From NCBI RefSeq assembly GCF_000374865.1, contig NZ_KB895460.1, positions 62,001-126,000 on the forward strand: a stretch of DNA of 64,000 nucleotides. Direction: 5' to 3'. This DNA is from Arthrobacter sp. 135MFCol5.1 (GTDB taxonomy: Bacteria > Actinomycetota > Actinomycetes > Actinomycetales > Micrococcaceae). This document shows positions 60,677 to 64,000 of the stretch, in pieces. The notes beneath the pieces were generated by a model. That model was not told the DNA's origin, searched no databases, and saw only the letters and a program-made list of their open reading frames with translations. Within the stretch, counting starts at the first letter, position 1, and every line of letters starts with the position of its first letter. The position numbers were made by a program, and so were the translations under genes.

Positions 60677-62020
60677 ATGACAGACACCACATTCCACCCC
60701 CGGCGCAGTGCCGTTTCCCGCAGAAGCCTCCTCCTGGCCGGATTGGGAACGGCCATGTCAGCGCCGTTCCTGGCATCCTGCGCGGGGTTCGACACCAGCG
60801 GCGCGGCCGCAGGCCAGGGAACCGTAGGGTTCCTGTCCACCCAGTTCACCCCGGTGGAAGAAAAGCAACGGTACGAAGCGGTCCTCAAGAAGTTCGCCAA
60901 GGTGCCCATGGCCTACAACTCCGTGGACCCCGGCGTTTTCTCCTCAACGGTGAGCACCCAGGCGGCCGCCGGGAACGTGAAAACCTCCCTTCTGGGCGGC
61001 CTGCACGGTGAACTGGCCCCGCTCGCCGACTCCCTCGAGGATGTCGACGCCCTCCTCCGGGACCTGGCCGGGCGCGGGTTCACCAAGGAAATGCTTGACC
61101 TCACCAAGGTGGGCGGCGCCACCTCGCGCTATGTCCCCTGGATGCAAGCCACCTACGTGGTGGCCGTGAACAAGAAGGCCCTGGAGTGGCTGCCCGCCGG
61201 CGTGGACGTCAACGACCTGACCTACGAGGGCTACCTGGCCTGGGCCAAAGCCGCCAAACAGGGTGCCGGCAGGCCGGTATTCGGGATGCCCGCCGGCCCC
61301 AAAGGCCTGCACCACCGCTTCTACCAGGGGTTCCTGCTGCCCAGCTTTACCGGCGGCCAAATCACCACGTTCCGCAACCAGGATGCGGTGGCCGCGTGGT
61401 CCTATATGCAGGAACTGTGGTCCGCCATGGCCCCGGCCTCCACCAACTACGACTACATGCAGGAACCCCTGGCCCGCGGCGAAATCCTGGTCGCCTGGGA
61501 CCACGTTGCACGCCTGGTCAACGCGCCGGCAGACAAACCCGACGACTGGCTGATGGTCCCGGCGCCCCGTGGGCCGAAGGGGCGTGGATACATGCTGATC
61601 ATCGCGGGTATGGCATTGCCCAGGAACGGCAAGGACCGCGATCTTGCCGAGAAGGCCATCCGGGCCCTGACCGAGCCGGCCTCCCAGATCGAGACCCTGC
61701 GCAGCAACGCGTTCTTCCCTGTGGTCCAGACCGAACTTCCCTCGGACCTGACCGGTGCCATCGCGCTGGAGGCCGCAGCGGTACGCCGGCAACAGCGATC
61801 CGCCGGGGCGTTGCTGGCACTTCCGCCGGTAGGGCTGGGCGCCAAGGAAGGGGAAGTTTCACAGATCTTCAAGAACTGCTTCCAGCAGATTTGCCTGGAA
61901 ACCCGGCCCATCCAGCAGGTCCTCGATACGCAGGCAACCCAGCTGAACACCATCCTGAAGGGCCTGAATGTTCCTTGCTGGGCGCCCGATCCGATCTCGA
62001 TGAAATGCGAGGTAGCGTAA
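60677..62020 (+). CDS. ABC transporter substrate-binding lipoprotein (carbohydrate type)
   Basis: 447 aa extracellular solute-binding protein. A twin-arginine-like SRRSLLLAG (14-22) and lipobox LASC with Cys35 indicate an exported, lipid-anchored protein. The ligand domain follows, with YVPWMQATYVVAVNKKALEWLP and IRALTEPASQIETLRSNAFFPVVQ. The sequence is divergent from the first binding protein in the window. GGGAG lies 6 nt before ATG 60677; an upstream in-frame ATG at 60650 has no site. The stop overlaps the permease ATG (TAATG). The ligand is unknown. Confidence 0.88.
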   Translation: MTDTTFHPRRSAVSRRSLLLAGLGTAMSAPFLASCAGFDTSGAAAGQGTVGFLSTQFTPVEEKQRYEAVLKKFAKVPMAYNSVDPGVFSSTVSTQAAAGNVKTSLLGGLHGELAPLADSLEDVDALLRDLAGRGFTKEMLDLTKVGGATSRYVPWMQATYVVAVNKKALEWLPAGVDVNDLTYEGYLAWAKAAKQGAGRPVFGMPAGPKGLHHRFYQGFLLPSFTGGQITTFRNQDAVAAWSYMQELWSAMAPASTNYDYMQEPLARGEILVAWDHVARLVNAPADKPDDWLMVPAPRGPKGRGYMLIIAGMALPRNGKDRDLAEKAIRALTEPASQIETLRSNAFFPVVQTELPSDLTGAIALEAAAVRRQQRSAGALLALPPVGLGAKEGEVSQIFKNCFQQICLETRPIQQVLDTQATQLNTILKGLNVPCWAPDPISMKCEVA

Positions 62021-62913
62021 TGGCCGTAGAGGCACCCCCCACAGCAGCCGCAACAGTTGCTCCACCGCGGCGGCGCAGGATACCGCCCGCGGTCCTGCTG
62101 ATTGCCCCGTCCGTCATCTTCATGGCCCTGCTCCTGGGCTGGCCCGTTATCCAGGGCGTCCTGCAGGCCTTCAAGGATGACCAGGGCTTCACCCTCGAGT
62201 TTGTCAGCCGCATGGTGCAGGACCCGTACTTTTGGCCGGCAGTCCGCAACACGCTGCTCCTGATCGTTGTGATGATCCCCCTGCAGTTCGCGCTTGCGAT
62301 CGCCATGGCCCTGATGCTGCGGAGCAATCCGCGGCTGCACAAGGTCCACTTCTTCATCTGGGCCATTCCCCTGGCCCTCAGCGACCTGGCGGCCGGTTTG
62401 GTTTGGCTTGCGATCTTCAACGACCGCGGATACCTGAACTCGGTGCTCTCATGGATGGGCCTGCAGGGCACTTCGTGGCTCGCCTACGACAACCAGACCA
62501 GCATGTTCATCTGCGTCCTCATCGCCGAACTCTGGCGGGCAACCTCCCTGGTGCTGATCATCGTCGTCGCCGGGCTCCAAGGCATCCCCAAGGACTACGA
62601 CGAGGCCGCGCAGGTATTTGGTGCCACGTTCTGGCAGCGCCTGCGGCACGTGACCCTGCCGCTGCTGAAACCCAGCCTCCAGGTGGCCTTGATCCTCCGG
62701 ACCATCCTCGCTTTCCAGACGTTCGCCGTGGCGCAGGCGCTAACCGGCCAGAATTTCCCCCTGGTGGTGGGCGAAACGTACCGCTGGTACACCGGGCTGC
62801 AGAACCCCAACGTGGCTGCCGCACTGGCCCTGGTCATCCTCGTCGTCTCGATGGCCACGTCGATCTTTTACCTGCGGGCGCTCCGCGACAAGAACCAGGG
62901 AGGACTCCGATGA
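62020..62913 (+). CDS. ABC transporter permease (MalF-type)
   Basis: 297 aa with an N-terminal polar stretch and six hydrophobic segments. The EAA motif is YDEAAQVFGATFWQRLRHVTLP (about residue 194 on), shown here by its EAAQVFGATF core. Its ATG overlaps the binding-protein stop, and its stop overlaps the next ATG. It is part of a complete CUT1-type operon. Confidence 0.9.
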   Translation: MAVEAPPTAAATVAPPRRRRIPPAVLLIAPSVIFMALLLGWPVIQGVLQAFKDDQGFTLEFVSRMVQDPYFWPAVRNTLLLIVVMIPLQFALAIAMALMLRSNPRLHKVHFFIWAIPLALSDLAAGLVWLAIFNDRGYLNSVLSWMGLQGTSWLAYDNQTSMFICVLIAELWRATSLVLIIVVAGLQGIPKDYDEAAQVFGATFWQRLRHVTLPLLKPSLQVALILRTILAFQTFAVAQALTGQNFPLVVGETYRWYTGLQNPNVAAALALVILVVSMATSIFYLRALRDKNQGGLR

Positions 62914-63749
62914 GCCCCACAGTGGACACCATACCCATCGCCCGGCAGAAGCGGAACCGGTTCCTGCTGCAGGCGGCATGCATCGCCGTCTCGCTGTTCA
63001 TGCTGATTCCCATCTACCTGATCTCCCTCGCAGCGCTTTCCACCAGGGCGTCGCTCAACGATTTTCCGCTCTCGCTCCTTCCCACCAACCTCTCCGTGGA
63101 AACGCTCAACGGCTTCCTGGGGGCGACGGGCATTTTCGGGGCACTGGGGAACTCGCTGATCGTCGGGGCCGGAACGCTGGTCCTGGCGGCGCTGATCGGC
63201 GTACCCGCGGGATACGCGCTGGCCCGCTTCAGCTTCCGAGGCAAGGATCCCTACCAACTCTTCCTGCTGTTCACCCGTGCCCTGCCGATCGTGGTGCTGT
63301 CCGTCCCGCTCGCCAGGCTCTTCCTCACGGTGGACATTTACGACACGACCTATGCAGTGATCCTCCTGCACACCGCACTGGCGCTGCCCACCACAATCCT
63401 GATCTCCGCCAGCGTTTTCCTCAGCGTTCCCATCGATGTCGAGGAAGCGGCACGCCTTTTTGGCTGCTCACCGCTCGGCGCATTCGGGCGGGTGGTGCTG
63501 CCCATGGCACTGCCGGGCCTCGCCGCGGCGTCGATCTTTACCTTCGTCATGTCCTGGAACGAAGTGCTGGGTGCGTCGATCCTCACCCTTGACCACCGCA
63601 CCCTCCCCGCCCAGGTCCTCAGCTCATTGTCCGACTCCCCGCTGGCGTACCGGTTTGCGGGCGGTTTTGCCCTGGTCATTCCGTCCATCATCTTTATCGC
63701 GCTGATGCGCCGCTACCTCACCAACATGTGGGGCTCAACCATCCGTTAG
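62910..63749 (+). CDS. ABC transporter permease (MalG-type)
   Basis: 279 aa with six hydrophobic segments. The EAA motif reads [22 protein letters not shown] (core [13 protein letters not shown]). It starts in an ATGA overlap with the previous permease. It pairs with it to form the membrane channel, and an ATPase gene begins 41 nt downstream. Confidence 0.9.
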   Translation: MSPTVDTIPIARQKRNRFLLQAACIAVSLFMLIPIYLISLAALSTRASLNDFPLSLLPTNLSVETLNGFLGATGIFGALGNSLIVGAGTLVLAALIGVPAGYALARFSFRGKDPYQLFLLFTRALPIVVLSVPLARLFLTVDIYDTTYAVILLHTALALPTTILISASVFLSVPIDVEEAARLFGCSPLGAFGRVVLPMALPGLAAASIFTFVMSWNEVLGASILTLDHRTLPAQVLSSLSDSPLAYRFAGGFALVIPSIIFIALMRRYLTNMWGSTIR

Positions 63750-63790
63750 GCCGCGCCGGCCTGCCACCACTTTCCCCAAAGGAGCCGATT

Positions 63791-64000
63791 GTGGCTGATA
63801 TCCAGATCTCCAACCTTGTTAAGACGTATCCGGGCGGATCCGAGCGCGCCACGGACGATGTGTCCCTGTCCATCCGCGACGGCGAGTTCACCGTCCTGCT
63901 GGGACCGTCCGGCTGCGGGAAGACCACGTTGCTGCGGATGATCGCCGGACTCGAACTTCCGGACTCCGGCTCGATCTCCATCGGCGGCCGTGACGTCACC
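63791..64000 (+). CDS. ABC transporter ATP-binding protein, 3' end outside the window
   Basis: The first 70 residues from GTG 63791, with AAAGGAG 6 nt upstream. [20 protein letters not shown] is the A-loop side, and [20 protein letters not shown] is a complete Walker A. The start closely resembles MsiK/UgpC/MalK sugar ATPases. Walker B, the signature motif and any regulatory domain lie past the window end. This operon, unlike the one at 11-15 kb, has its own ATPase. Confidence 0.92.
   Translation, partial: MADIQISNLVKTYPGGSERATDDVSLSIRDGEFTVLLGPSGCGKTTLLRMIAGLELPDSGSISIGGRDVT

Overview
This window is a high-GC chromosome segment from an actinobacterium, most likely Arthrobacter, Pseudarthrobacter or a close relative in the Micrococcaceae. 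The evidence is the codon bias, GTG/TTG starts with strong Shine-Dalgarno sites, an actinobacterial LexA box, a mycothiol-dependent-type enzyme, MsiK/UgpC-style carbohydrate ABC transport, and the mix of ROK and Gfo/Idh/MocA sugar genes. Genus is inference; there is no rRNA or other marker gene here.

Layout. 1-8 kb: 3' part of phosphoglucomutase, a RutE-like nitroreductase, an NCS2 nucleobase permease, an SGNH hydrolase coupled to a GAF/ANTAR-like regulator, and a GH13 trehalose-synthase-like enzyme. 8-19 kb: a ROK repressor divergent from a ten-gene sugar operon (three Gfo/Idh/MocA dehydrogenases, two TIM-barrel isomerases, an ABC importer without its own ATPase, and one unknown protein). 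Its enzyme classes match the oxidation-elimination-hydration-reduction route known for levoglucosan. 19-30 kb: small stress-type and housekeeping genes, glycerate kinase, a YohF-like SDR, a methyltransferase, and a histidine kinase/GGDEF-EAL/EAL signalling cluster. 30-32 kb: an SOS-controlled umuDC pair. 32.6-34.1 kb: an ArsR/SRPBCC/DinB-like operon.

34,175-44,281 is a complete 10.1-kb Tn402/Tn5053-family transposon. It has tniABQ, a tniR resolvase with a res site, 25-bp imperfect terminal inverted repeats and a 5-bp target duplication (GACGC). In place of the usual mercury or integron cargo it carries a 623-aa protein with a HEPN-type RN-AVN-H motif in a lower-GC gene, an AAA+ ATPase, and an ECF sigma factor with a one-pass membrane partner. 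This is the most novel part of the window.

44-54 kb: an orphan SsuA/NMT1-like binding protein, a GAF histidine kinase, a DUF2188-like protein, a PfkB kinase, an alpha/beta hydrolase, two secreted cell-surface proteins (one with five repeats and a LANTG sorting signal), and a PAS-GGDEF-EAL protein. 54-60.5 kb: a GntR regulator divergent from an operon for the lower protocatechuate 4,5-cleavage/gallate pathway (tautomerase/isomerase, LigJ, LigK, LigI and an AAHS-type transporter), with no ring-cleavage genes. This suggests import and use of 2-pyrone-4,6-dicarboxylate or a relative. 60.6-64 kb: a second carbohydrate ABC operon whose ATPase runs off the end.

No tRNA, rRNA or CRISPR array was seen. 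Starts given here were chosen by Shine-Dalgarno position, family length and overlap with the upstream gene.
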